Source: Enterococcus_K sp051713825 (GTDB taxonomy: Bacteria > Bacillota > Bacilli > Lactobacillales > Enterococcaceae). Taken from it: a DNA stretch of 64,000 nucleotides. Position numbers and translations under genes: made by a program. The stretch spans positions 2,480,001 through 2,544,000 of the forward strand of contig NZ_JBIOQR010000001.1 of the NCBI RefSeq assembly GCF_051713825.1, given 5' to 3'. Of this stretch, positions 41,903 to 50,558 are shown one piece after another; position 1 is the stretch's first letter; the number at the start of each line of letters is the position of its first letter. Below the pieces are notes generated by a model. The model did no database searches. It saw only the letters and a program-made list of their open reading frames with translations, and had not been told where the DNA came from.

Positions 41903-42802
41903 TTAATACTCGTCTTTTCTGTAGCCGTAATCTTGTAAATAGGTTTGTTTATCGCGCCAGTTCTTTTGGACCTTTACCCAAACCTCTAAGAAGACTTTAT
42001 CTCCTAATAATAGTTCAATATCTTTGCGGGCTTTTGTGCCGATTTGTTTCAACATCTTGCCGCCTTTACCAATCACAATTCCTTTTTGACTATCACGCTC
42101 CACAATAATTGTGGCGAGGATACGAACCTTGTCGTTTTCATCGCGGTGCATCTTATCAATCACAACCGCCACTGAATGAGGGACTTCATCTCGAGTCAAC
42201 TCTAAGACTTTTTCTCGAATCAATTCAGATACAATGAAGTATTCTGGGTGATCGGTTACTTGGTCATCAGGGAAATATTGAGGTCCTTCAGGCATTTTGT
42301 CTACTAAGATAGCCATTAAATGTTCGACATTATTGCCTTCAGCTGCTGAAATCGGTACAATCTCTGAAAATTCCATTTGTGAGGTGTAATCTTCAATAAT
42401 TCCTAATAAAGCATCTGGATGAACCTTATCTATTTTGTTGATGATTAAATAGACAGGTGAAGAAACATTTTTTAAACGTTCAATGATGAAGTCATCACCA
42501 CGGCCACGTTTTTCATCGGCACTAATCATAAACAGAACCGCATCCACTTCGCGTAAAGCACTGTAAGCCGCCTCGACCATAAAGTCCCCTAGGCGATGTT
42601 TTGGTTTATGAATTCCTGGTGTATCAATAAAGACCATTTGCGTATCAGCGGTTGTGTAAACACCCTGAATTTTGTTTCTTGTTGTTTGTGCTTTGTCACT
42701 CATGATGGCAATTTTTTGCCCCACGATTCGATTAAGTAGTGTTGATTTTCCAACATTTGGTCTGCCCACAATGGCAACGAACCCTGATTTATGTGTAGTC
42801 AT
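41903..42802 (-). CDS. era: GTPase Era
   Basis: A 299-aa GTPase with G1 GRPNVGKST, G3 DTPG, G4 NKID and a C-terminal KH domain containing GIVIGKGGKMLKQIG. It binds 16S rRNA near its 3' end and checks 30S assembly. It lies 18 bp after dgkA in the classic ybeY-dgkA-era order. Confidence 0.97.
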   Translation of the reverse strand: MTTHKSGFVAIVGRPNVGKSTLLNRIVGQKIAIMSDKAQTTRNKIQGVYTTADTQMVFIDTPGIHKPKHRLGDFMVEAAYSALREVDAVLFMISADEKRGRGDDFIIERLKNVSSPVYLIINKIDKVHPDALLGIIEDYTSQMEFSEIVPISAAEGNNVEHLMAILVDKMPEGPQYFPDDQVTDHPEYFIVSELIREKVLELTRDEVPHSVAVVIDKMHRDENDKVRILATIIVERDSQKGIVIGKGGKMLKQIGTKARKDIELLLGDKVFLEVWVKVQKNWRDKQTYLQDYGYRKDEY

Positions 42803-42820
42803 AGTTTCCCCCTAGATTGT

Positions 42821-43225
42821 TTAACGAAAAATAAGTTGGTATAGTTTTGGGATAAATAAAATCGCCCCGATTAATGCCGCAAATAAAGCAGTTAGTAAAA
42901 CAGCGCCTGCTGCCATATCCTTGACTCTTTTGCCAATGGGATGGAAATGAAAGTCGGTTACCATGTCTACCACATTTTCAAAAATAGTATTAATAATTTC
43001 GACGACCCAAACTAAAAAAATAGCTAATAATAACCACAGCCACTCCATTTGGGACAATTTGAAGATGAATCCTGCCCCGATGGCAAGAACGCCGAACAGT
43101 CCATGTTTACGCATGTTTCTTTCTTCTTGAAAGACCGTTTTGATTCCTTGAATGGCAAACTCGACAGAACGAACAAAATGTTTGTTTTTTTCAATAGGTT
43201 GCTTATCTTTTGAGTCCATACGCAT
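42821..43225 (-). CDS. dgkA: Undecaprenol/diacylglycerol kinase
   Basis: A 134-aa inner-membrane kinase with three helices and the motif VWVVEIINTIFENVVD, which holds the catalytic Glu. The Gram-positive homologue phosphorylates undecaprenol for cell wall lipid recycling. The start is placed at the ATG at 43225, within the end of ybeY (23-bp overlap). Confidence 0.9.
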   Translation of the reverse strand: MRMDSKDKQPIEKNKHFVRSVEFAIQGIKTVFQEERNMRKHGLFGVLAIGAGFIFKLSQMEWLWLLLAIFLVWVVEIINTIFENVVDMVTDFHFHPIGKRVKDMAAGAVLLTALFAALIGAILFIPKLYQLIFR

Positions 43226-43679
43226 CAAGTATCTCTTTCTGTAGGCCAAACATCTCTTCTTCATCCTCAGCAGTCATGTGGTCATAACCGTTGATGTGTA
43301 AAAATCCATGAACGGCAAGAAAGCCTAACTCTCGGTCATACGTGTGGCCAAATTCTTCGGCTTGTTCAGCTGCACGCTCGATAGAAATCATGATATCGCC
43401 CAAATTTCTAGGAATATCTAGTTCGTCATCCTCAAAAATCACAGGGACTTCATCTTCCCCTTCTTCTTCTAAGGCGAAACTAATGACATCAGTTGGCGCA
43501 TCTTTCCCACGATAGTCACGGTTAATAACTTGAATCGCTGCATTATTCATAAAAGTGACAGACATTTCAGTATCCTTTGGAAGGGATAAGTAATCTGCTG
43601 CAAACTGTAGCAGATTTTCAATTTCTTTTATTTTTTCTTCAGAAACTTTGGTTGTCTCATCGATAAAAGTAATATCCAT
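43203..43679 (-). CDS. ybeY: Endoribonuclease YbeY
   Basis: A 158-aa metallo-enzyme needed for 16S rRNA 3' maturation and quality control. The zinc motif HGFLHINGYDH fits the family HGxLHLxGYDH. Its ATG overlaps the stop of pgpH as TAATG, so translation is coupled. Confidence 0.96.
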   Translation of the reverse strand: MDITFIDETTKVSEEKIKEIENLLQFAADYLSLPKDTEMSVTFMNNAAIQVINRDYRGKDAPTDVISFALEEEGEDEVPVIFEDDELDIPRNLGDIMISIERAAEQAEEFGHTYDRELGFLAVHGFLHINGYDHMTAEDEEEMFGLQKEILDAYGLKR

Positions 43680-45877
43680 TAGGCATCTCTTCTTTCTTGT
43701 TCTTCTTTCATCTTTTCAGCTTCAGATTTCATTTTTGGGTATTTAATCCGTGAATGGAAAGTACTGCTTAATCCATTGATTAATGATTTTTCAACTTTAC
43801 GAATTTCTTTTAACGTCAGTCCTGTATCATCTAATTGCCCATCTAGGATTCGACTTTCAATCAAGTCAGAAACAAATTTCTCGATTTTTTCATTGGTTGG
43901 ATGATCCATTGCACGTACGGCAGCTTCACAACTATCGGCAATATTAACAATCCCCGCTTCCCGACTTTGCGGTCTTGGTCCAGGATAACGGAATTGTTCC
44001 TCTGTTACCTCAGGATTACGTTCTTTGGCTTTTACATAAAAGTAGCGCATTAAAGTTGTTCCGTGGTGTTGTTTACAAATATCGATAACCATCTCTGGCA
44101 TGCCATATTCTTCCAATATCTTGGCGCCATCAATCACGTGACCGAAAATAATTTGTTTACTATCTTCAGGGAGTAAGAAGTTATGTGGATTTTCAGCTCC
44201 TGAAGGAAGATTTTCCACAAAAAAGTTGGCGTGTTTGATTTTTCCAATATCATGGTAGTAACAAGCCACTCGTGTTAACAGTGAACGCCCACCAATTTCT
44301 GCTACAGCATTGGCACTTAGGTTGGCAACCATCATACTGTGATGATACGTCCCTGGTGCTTCTTCTAACAGCTGTTTTAATAATGGATGATTAGGGTTAC
44401 TTAACTCGTTTAAGACAATCATACTATCATCGGTAATCATTAATTCGATATAAGGATGTAGTCCCATACTTAATAAGAAAGAAAGCAAACAGCCTGCTAG
44501 TCCACAGACTAATGCGGTCCACGTTTTACCATCACTAAAGTTCATTCCTTGATAGATGATTAAAATAACATTCATCAACACTGGGAAGATAATCACCCAC
44601 ATGACGGCTGGCCAGCCTTGCTCCGAGATTCTTTGATGTTTTACGACCGTTGCCATAAGCCCAGTAAATAAATACGTAATCAGGGTGATGACAAGGAAGT
44701 TTGTGCCAATGGAATCATAGAACACAAAGAGTGCAAAAATCACTTGAAACAGCGCTGATACGACCCCTGTTCGCCTGTTTAAAAAGTAACTTAGAACTAA
44801 CGGCGTAAAGGCAGCTGGGAAAAAGAGCGCAATATACATCAGCTGCTCAGATTGGAACATTTGGAAAAACTTCATTAAGATGACACTCATCGCCATCGCT
44901 GCAACATAAAAGAAAACAAACTTTTGTCGTTGATCTTCTTGGAATTGATAAGAGAAGTACAGTAACACTAAAATTTGTAAAATAATCGTTAAGGCTAAAG
45001 CAACTAACGGAAAAATTGATGTGTTGGTGCTTGTAAGTCCTAATAATTTTAACTTTTCAATCGCGTTAGCATCGATTTGATTTCCTTCACGCACAATCAC
45101 TTCCCCTTGAATAATCATGACAGGTAAAACGGCCTGACGAGCTGCTTCACGCAATTCTTCTGTTCGTTTTTCGTTAGGGAAATCATTGACAACAATTCCT
45201 AGATTGATTAAGTAACGGATATCCTGCTGTTGTGCAGCGGTGATATTTAAATATTGTAATTTATCTGTTGCTTCTTGTTGAAAGTTTTCTAAATCACTCT
45301 CACGAATTTGTTTAGCCATCTGCTCATCAACCAATGTTAATGTCTCTGTGCGAATGGTTTCAATCTCTTCTGTGGTCATCAACATAATCGTTTGATAAAA
45401 CTGATTCGGCAATTTCTGATAAAGTGCGACGTCTTCATCCTTAGCCCCTTCAAATTCCTTCTTTAAAGCAGCGACTCGTTCGTCGGCGGTTGGCTTTGGG
45501 ACGTTGGTACCAGATTTGGCTTTCGCTACTTTTTCTTTATACTCGCTATCCACTTGTTCATTCGTTTTTGTAATCAGAGAAAACAGATTGTTTAAACGAT
45601 CATGTTGTTGCGTAGCTAGATCTTCTTGATAACTATATTCTGGTGTTACAGCCTCAGCCGCTAATTTACGCTTCTGCTCAGTCTCAGCGGTATTTTCAAT
45701 CGTTTTGTTTGCACGAATGCTTTCTGTGGCGACTTGTCCTTCTTTGTAATCAACTGCTTTTTGTTTGACACTACTAAATGTAATCCCAAATAAAAAGAGG
45801 GCAAAGAGAACTAAAACGCTGGGTAAAAAGAAGTGTCCTAGCTTCTCACGTATTTTTAAGACGGTTCTATTAAACAC
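43679..45877 (-). CDS. pgpH: 7TM-HD cyclic-di-AMP phosphodiesterase (PgpH-like)
   Basis: A 732-aa protein. After one N-terminal helix there is a large extracellular 7TMR-HDED domain (about 50-280) and seven membrane helices. The cytosolic HD domain has TYHHSMMVANLSANAV, ACYYHDIGKIKHANFF and FGHVIDG. PgpH of Listeria hydrolyses c-di-AMP. Lying in the phoH-pgpH-ybeY cluster supports this. Confidence 0.94.
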   Translation of the reverse strand: MFNRTVLKIREKLGHFFLPSVLVLFALFLFGITFSSVKQKAVDYKEGQVATESIRANKTIENTAETEQKRKLAAEAVTPEYSYQEDLATQQHDRLNNLFSLITKTNEQVDSEYKEKVAKAKSGTNVPKPTADERVAALKKEFEGAKDEDVALYQKLPNQFYQTIMLMTTEEIETIRTETLTLVDEQMAKQIRESDLENFQQEATDKLQYLNITAAQQQDIRYLINLGIVVNDFPNEKRTEELREAARQAVLPVMIIQGEVIVREGNQIDANAIEKLKLLGLTSTNTSIFPLVALALTIILQILVLLYFSYQFQEDQRQKFVFFYVAAMAMSVILMKFFQMFQSEQLMYIALFFPAAFTPLVLSYFLNRRTGVVSALFQVIFALFVFYDSIGTNFLVITLITYLFTGLMATVVKHQRISEQGWPAVMWVIIFPVLMNVILIIYQGMNFSDGKTWTALVCGLAGCLLSFLLSMGLHPYIELMITDDSMIVLNELSNPNHPLLKQLLEEAPGTYHHSMMVANLSANAVAEIGGRSLLTRVACYYHDIGKIKHANFFVENLPSGAENPHNFLLPEDSKQIIFGHVIDGAKILEEYGMPEMVIDICKQHHGTTLMRYFYVKAKERNPEVTEEQFRYPGPRPQSREAGIVNIADSCEAAVRAMDHPTNEKIEKFVSDLIESRILDGQLDDTGLTLKEIRKVEKSLINGLSSTFHSRIKYPKMKSEAEKMKEEQERRDA

Positions 45878-45899
45878 TTATTTCCCTCCTAAATTGGTT

Positions 45900-46883
45900 T
45901 CAGTCTTTGGCTTCTTGACGTAAGTTTTCTTGTTCATAGGCTTGAATGATTTCTGCCACAACCGGATGTCGGACCACATCACTTGCTTCAAAAGTGACAA
46001 AATCAATTTTTTTGATTGATTTTAGGGTCTTTTCTGCATGGATTAAACCACTCATTACGCCACGTGGCAAGTCAATTTGACTACTATCGCCGTTAACAAT
46101 CATTTTTGATTGGAAACCTAAACGTGTTAAAAACATCTTCATTTGAGCAATCGTTGTGTTTTGAGCTTCATCTAGAATTACAAATGCATCATCTAAGGTT
46201 CGGCCACGCATATACGCTAAAGGCGCAATCTCGATGACCCCTCGTTCCATTAAACGATTGGTATGCTCTGTTCCAAAGATTTGATATAGGGCATCGTAAA
46301 CTGGGCGAAGATAAGGATCGACCTTTTCTTTTAAATCACCAGGTAAAAAGCCTAGATTTTCCCCTGCTTCAACGGCTGGACGAGTCAAAATAATCTTTTG
46401 TACTTCGCCTTTTTTTAAGGCAGCAATAGCCATGACCACAGCTAAGAACGTTTTTCCCGTTCCAGCAGGTCCAATGCCAAAGACAACATCGTGTCGTTTC
46501 ACAGAAGCAACATAATTTTTTTGACCAATATTTTTCACACGAATGGGTTTTCCATGATGATCTTTGACAATTTCTTCTTCATACATGTCAACAAAATAAT
46601 CAATGGTTCCTTTACGGGCCATTTTTAGAGCCGTCACCACATCAGGTGTGCTGATGTGAATTCCTCGATTGATTAATTCTTGAAGCATACGAATCACTTC
46701 TGCCACTAAATCAACCTCATCAGGTTCACCAATAATTTGAATCATTTCTCCACGGGTGTGGATGTCTGTTTTTGTATTGTCTTCAAGAAATTTAATATGT
46801 TTATCGTGCGCGCCTAAGAGCATGCTGATGTCATCGGTCGCGCTCAGTTTTATTTCCAAAGATTTTGACTCTTCTGCTGTCAA
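45900..46883 (-). CDS. phoH: PhoH-family ATPase
   Basis: A 327-aa protein with a small N-terminal KH-like part and an ATPase domain. The Walker A is GPAGTGKTFLAV, Walker B VILDEAQNTT, and the sensor segment is LTRLGFQSKMIVNGDSSQIDLP. It is the usual partner of YbeY in RNA metabolism and starts the cluster. Confidence 0.95.
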   Translation of the reverse strand: MTAEESKSLEIKLSATDDISMLLGAHDKHIKFLEDNTKTDIHTRGEMIQIIGEPDEVDLVAEVIRMLQELINRGIHISTPDVVTALKMARKGTIDYFVDMYEEEIVKDHHGKPIRVKNIGQKNYVASVKRHDVVFGIGPAGTGKTFLAVVMAIAALKKGEVQKIILTRPAVEAGENLGFLPGDLKEKVDPYLRPVYDALYQIFGTEHTNRLMERGVIEIAPLAYMRGRTLDDAFVILDEAQNTTIAQMKMFLTRLGFQSKMIVNGDSSQIDLPRGVMSGLIHAEKTLKSIKKIDFVTFEASDVVRHPVVAEIIQAYEQENLRQEAKD

Positions 46884-47068
46884 AAATGCGTCATCTCCTT
46901 CAATTTATATTCCTTCCTATAATACCACATTCTGGGAAAAAGAAAAAATAGCAGATGATACCTACAAGGCTCAGTGATATTGGATTATCGGTTACTATTC
47001 ACGGACAAATTAAGAAAGCGACACTCGTCTATCAGATTTTTCCTTAACAAGAATGAAGAATGGCAGCC
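46884..47068. other. Intergenic region phoH-yqeY
   Basis: Contains a TATTAT -10-like element near 46918 for phoH on the minus strand. Nothing else recognised. Confidence 0.4.
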
Positions 47069-47102
47069 AAAAAAACACCGCAGACACGAAGTCTGTGGTG
47101 TT
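47069..47102 (-). terminator. Terminator of rpsU-yqeY
   Basis: Stem AACACCGCAGAC/GTCTGTGGTGTT (47074-47085/47091-47102) with one wobble pair, then a T-run on the minus strand. Confidence 0.85.
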
Positions 47103-47112
47103 TAGACGTTTC

Positions 47113-47562
47113 TTATTCAGGTTGCAAAAGTTCTTTTACTATTGCGTTGACTTGATTGCCATCCGCTTTGCCTTTTACTTGGGGCATAACAAGACCCATA
47201 ACTTTTCCAAATTCCTTTGGAGAAGTGGCACCAGTTTTTTCAATCGCACCTTGGACAATTTGACGAATCTCTTCATCAGAAAGTTGTTCAGGCATATACT
47301 TCTCAACAATAATAATTTCACTTTTGACTTTGTCTGCTAGATCATCGCGCCCCGCTTTTTCAAACTCTGATAGAGAATCACGTCGTTGTTTCATTTCGCG
47401 AGACAACACGGTTAATTCTTCTTCATTATCCAAGTCGTGGCCAGCTTTAATCTGTTCGTTTTGAATGGCTGCTTTTAACATACGAACGACTTGCAAGGTT
47501 TCCTTGTCTTTTGCCTTCATCGCAGTTTTCATATCATCATTCAACGTACTTAGTAGTGACAC
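47113..47562 (-). CDS. yqeY: GatB/YqeY-domain protein
   Basis: A 149-aa protein similar to the tRNA-binding tail domain of GatB: MKTAMKAKDKETLQVVRMLKAA at the start and TGATSPKEFGKVMGLVMPQVKGKADG near the end. Exact function is unclear. The order rpsU-yqeY-phoH is conserved in Firmicutes. Confidence 0.92.
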   Translation of the reverse strand: MSLLSTLNDDMKTAMKAKDKETLQVVRMLKAAIQNEQIKAGHDLDNEEELTVLSREMKQRRDSLSEFEKAGRDDLADKVKSEIIIVEKYMPEQLSDEEIRQIVQGAIEKTGATSPKEFGKVMGLVMPQVKGKADGNQVNAIVKELLQPE

Positions 47563-47585
47563 ACTACCAGCTCCTCATCAATGAA

Positions 47586-47762
47586 CTAGAATTTTTTACG
47601 TTTTCTAGCTGCTTCAGATTTTTTCTTACGCTTTACACTTGGTTTTTCGTAGAATTCACGTTTACGAGATTCTTGTAATGTACCCGCTTTTGACACGGAA
47701 CGTTTGAAGCGACGAAGAGCATCGTCAAGAGATTCGTTTTTACGAACGACTGTTTTTGACAT
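47586..47762 (-). CDS. rpsU: 30S ribosomal protein S21
   Basis: A 58-aa basic protein starting MSKTVVRKNESLDDALRRFK and ending in a Lys/Arg-rich tail (SVKRKKKSEAARKRKKF), typical of bS21. It has a very strong ribosome site, GGAGGGAGGG, and a consensus promoter. It probably leads an rpsU-yqeY transcript. Confidence 0.97.
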   Translation of the reverse strand: MSKTVVRKNESLDDALRRFKRSVSKAGTLQESRKREFYEKPSVKRKKKSEAARKRKKF

Positions 47763-47847
47763 GTTAATTCCCTCCCTCCGAGCTTAAAAAGTAACCGTTT
47801 TTGCTATTGAAAGTTAATATCTCAAAAAACAAGACTGTCCTTAAAAT

Positions 47848-47876
47848 ATTATATCGAAAGCCCCTAAGACCGTCAA
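47848..47876 (-). promoter_or_regulatory. Promoter of rpsU
   Basis: -35 TTGACG (plus 47871-47876), 17 bp, -10 TATAAT (plus 47848-47853). The leader is about 80 nt. Confidence 0.8.
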
Positions 47877-48030
47877 GGCATTCAGGGAAAGTTTTGTGAA
47901 TTATTCGTCTAACTATGAGAAAATAGGTAGGATTTTCCTTATTTTGGCAAAAATCACTAGAAATTTCGAGAATTCTTTGTTTTTTTATTAAAAAATAAAA
48001 AAATTTTTTCTATTATTCTTTATTTTTCCC

Positions 48031-48459
48031 CTATTGACATTCTTCGCAGCGACCTAAAATTTCAAATCGATGTCCTTCGATAGTACAGCCTGAAAGCTGC
48101 TCTTCAAAAAAGTTCATCGGGCACATATGGATTTCTTTTGTTTTCCCGCAAACCGTACAGATAAAATGATGGTGATGCCCTACATTCCCCTGGCAACAGT
48201 GAAAACGAAACTTCATCTCCCCGTTCAAATCTGTTTCCTCTAATAAGTCAAGCTCAGAAAAATCATGAAGGTTTCGATAAATCGTATCGTAACTTAAGCC
48301 AGGAAATGATTCTTGCATAAAATGATGGACCTCTTTTGCAGAAACATATCGATTTCTTTTGATTAAATAAGTCAGTAAGGCTTCTCTTTTTTTAGTGTAC
48401 TTTAGACCATTATCTTTTAAACAGTCAAGCGATTGTTGGATAAGTGTTTGTTGATTCAT
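48031..48459 (-). CDS. zur: Zur-type Fur-family zinc regulator
   Basis: A 142-aa Fur-family repressor. The winged helix has RYVSAKEVHHFMQESFPGLS and DTIYRNLHDFSELDLL. The metal sites are GHHHHFICTVCGKTKEIHMC and a final CEEC (two CxxC structural zinc sites). The segment FPGLSYDTIYRNLH plus the C-terminal Cys pattern fits ZurR of Listeria/Enterococcus better than PerR or Fur. A half-site ATTACGA, as in Zur boxes, lies upstream at 48490-48500. The partner genes are not in this window. Confidence 0.85.
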   Translation of the reverse strand: MNQQTLIQQSLDCLKDNGLKYTKKREALLTYLIKRNRYVSAKEVHHFMQESFPGLSYDTIYRNLHDFSELDLLEETDLNGEMKFRFHCCQGNVGHHHHFICTVCGKTKEIHMCPMNFFEEQLSGCTIEGHRFEILGRCEECQ

Positions 48460-48551
48460 TTAATATCCCTCCTAAATCCAAACGATTCCGAATTACGACT
48501 TCGATTTTATGGTATAATAAATTATCAAATTTTGCAAGAGAGGTTTTTATT

Positions 48552-49394
48552 ATGACAGATGAAACAATGGAAATTGTCACGTTTTATGTAATTTCAGATT
48601 CCGCTGGTGAAACAGCAACCAAATTGGCACAAGCTTCTATGGCGCAGTACCCTTCTGTAGAGTTTAATTTATTCCGCAGAACCTTTGTGAATGACAAGGA
48701 GCTTCTATTAAAAGCATTAGAGGATGCTAAAGAAGAAAATGCAATGGTCTTACATACGATTATTAATGAAGAATTAGTAACGATTACGAATGACTTTTGT
48801 GAGAAAAATGATCTCTTTAGTTTTGATGTATTAACACCGGCAGTGAGAGAAATCGAGCGCCGATCTAGTATCGCCCCTTCTAGAGAACCGGGTGCTTTAC
48901 ACCATCTAAACGAAAATTACTTTAAGCGAATTAAAGCAATGGAGTTTGCCGTAAAATACGATGATGGAAAAGATCCTCGTGGGTTCTTAGAAGCAGATGT
49001 GGTGTTACTAGGTGTTTCGCGGACATCTAAAACTCCTTTGAGTTTGTTTTTAGCCAACAAAAATCTTAAAGTAGCGAATCTTCCACTCGTTCCACAAGCA
49101 CATATTCCAAAACAAATTTGGGAAGTCGATCCTAAGAAAATTGTTGGACTAACCAATGATCCAGATATTTTGAACAATATTCGAAAAGAACGAATGAAGT
49201 CTTATGGTTTAAACCCCGACACGGCTTATTCAGATATTGAAAAAATTAAAGCTGAATTAGTCTTCGCTAATGATTTGTATAAAAAGCTAGGTTGTGAAGT
49301 AATTAATGTAGCGACTCTTTCAATTGAAGAAACAGCGTCGATTATCCTAAACGCGCTTAATTTAGAAGATCATAGCTATTACGGAGCGGTGTAA
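48552..49394 (+). CDS. Pyruvate phosphate dikinase regulatory protein (PPSR/PpdK RP family)
   Basis: A 280-aa bifunctional kinase/pyrophosphorylase family protein (DUF299). It starts MEIVTFYVISDSAGETATKLAQ-like and has the P-loop-like VLLGVSRTSKTPLSLFLA. In other bacteria it switches PPDK or PEP synthase on and off by threonine phosphorylation. The start at 48552 has AGAGAGG; the earlier open frame overlaps zur and is leader. An extended -10 TGG-TATAAT (about 48510-48518) lies upstream. Confidence 0.92.
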   Translation: MTDETMEIVTFYVISDSAGETATKLAQASMAQYPSVEFNLFRRTFVNDKELLLKALEDAKEENAMVLHTIINEELVTITNDFCEKNDLFSFDVLTPAVREIERRSSIAPSREPGALHHLNENYFKRIKAMEFAVKYDDGKDPRGFLEADVVLLGVSRTSKTPLSLFLANKNLKVANLPLVPQAHIPKQIWEVDPKKIVGLTNDPDILNNIRKERMKSYGLNPDTAYSDIEKIKAELVFANDLYKKLGCEVINVATLSIEETASIILNALNLEDHSYYGAV

Positions 49395-49411
49395 ACTAGA
49401 GCCTTAAAAAA

Positions 49412-49480
49412 GAGGTTGAGACGGAAGCGTTTAACGTCGAGAAATAAGATGGTGTTGCTTCTGTGCCCACCGTTTATTCG
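49412..49480 (+). repeat. Dispersed intergenic repeat, short copy
   Basis: Begins GAGGTTGAGACGGAAGCG, has GTTTAACGTCGAGAAATAAG, and ends with the complement of module B (TTGCTTCTGTGCCCACCG then TTTATTCG). The middle of the long form is missing. Confidence 0.75.
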
Positions 49481-49488
49481 TAGAAAAA

Positions 49489-49612
49489 GAGGTTGGGACA
49501 GGAGTGTTTAACTCCGAGAAATAAGAAGGAATTCACGGAAATTGTTCTTCAAATTTTTGTGAATTTCAGCTTATTTCCGAAGGAGTTGCTTCTGTATCCA
49601 CCGTTTATTCGG
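49489..49612 (+). repeat. Dispersed intergenic repeat, full copy (124 bp)
   Basis: GAGGTTGGGACAGGAGTG, TTTAACTCCGAGAAATAAG, and a central inverted repeat region (GGAATTCACGGAAATTG with AATTTTTGTGAATTTC) come first. GCTTATTTCCGAAGGAG, TTGCTTCTGTATCCACCG and TTTATTCGG follow. It has no coding frame. It lies between the convergent PPDK regulator and metA genes and may end transcription. Confidence 0.8.
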
Positions 49613-49630
49613 ATAAAAATGGACTGTAAC

Positions 49631-50557
49631 TTAGGTTATAGTCCATTTTTCTTGCTTGATATCTTCAAGTTCATATGGGGTGAATTGATAAACATCATTC
49701 AGCCAATTATGATAGAGCAAGTTCGCATGGGCGCGCCAATTGTTTTTGACTTGTCCATGGGAGCTTTTCGAATAATAATTTGCAGGTGGTAACGTATCAA
49801 GTCCCTTAGCTTTATCGCGCGTGTATTCATTTTCTAAGGAAAGCGTGTCATATTCAAAATGCCCGAGAACAAAGATGTTTCGATAATTCTCTGAAGCGAT
49901 GATTGTCGCACCGATTTCTTCTGAACGAGCAAGGACAGTCAGTGGACACTCAGATAATTTTTGTTCATCAATTCCCGTGTATCTAGACTGAGGACAATAA
50001 AAAATATCATCAAAGCCCCTAAGAAGACGCGGGTTTCCAAGTGTTTCTTGGGAATAAACGCCAAACAATTTTTTTGAGTAGCGAATTTTTTCTATTTGGT
50101 AATGGTGATACAGACTTGCTTGAGCCCCCCAACAAATATGGAGTGTCGAGGTGACATTTGTCTGTGACCAATCCATAATTTCTTGCAGCTCCTGCCAATA
50201 ATTAACCTCTTCAAAAGCCAATGTTTCAATCGGGGCGCCTGTAATAATCAACGCGTCGTAACATTGGTCTTTTACTTGCGAAAACTCCAAATAAAATTTT
50301 GATAGATGATGAAGACTGGTATTTTTATGGACATGTCCAGTAATTTTCAAGAATTCAACATCAATCTGTAACGGTGTTTGGCTAATTAAGCGAAGAAGCT
50401 GAATTTCTGTATCAATTTTGTTTGGCATTAGATTCAACACTAAAAGTTTTAAAGGACGAATATCTTGGTGTGCTGCCCGTTCATCTTGAATGGCAAAAAT
50501 ATCTTCTTTTTCAATTATTTGTTTTGCGGGAAACCCGTCAAGTAATTTAATGGGCAT
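49631..50557 (-). CDS. metA: Homoserine O-acyltransferase (MetA family)
   Basis: A 308-aa class I glutamine amidotransferase-like acyltransferase. STLHICWGAQASLYHHY has the catalytic Cys, and FVLGHFEYDTL the His-x-Glu pair. It acylates homoserine (acetyl or succinyl) for methionine synthesis, and the next gene upstream, metY, uses O-acylhomoserine. The start at 50557 has GGAG. It overlaps the metY stop region by a few bases of spacing and is clearly one operon. Confidence 0.94.
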   Translation of the reverse strand: MPIKLLDGFPAKQIIEKEDIFAIQDERAAHQDIRPLKLLVLNLMPNKIDTEIQLLRLISQTPLQIDVEFLKITGHVHKNTSLHHLSKFYLEFSQVKDQCYDALIITGAPIETLAFEEVNYWQELQEIMDWSQTNVTSTLHICWGAQASLYHHYQIEKIRYSKKLFGVYSQETLGNPRLLRGFDDIFYCPQSRYTGIDEQKLSECPLTVLARSEEIGATIIASENYRNIFVLGHFEYDTLSLENEYTRDKAKGLDTLPPANYYSKSSHGQVKNNWRAHANLLYHNWLNDVYQFTPYELEDIKQEKWTIT

Positions 50558-50558
50558 A

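Noticed and set aside
43226..43264. Longer DgkA start at 43264
   Set aside because: It would deepen the overlap with ybeY and has no ribosome site; the ATG at 43225 fits the family length.
48444..48551. N-terminal extension of the PPDK regulatory protein
   Set aside because: It overlaps zur and its promoter region, while AGAGAGG precedes the ATG at 48552.
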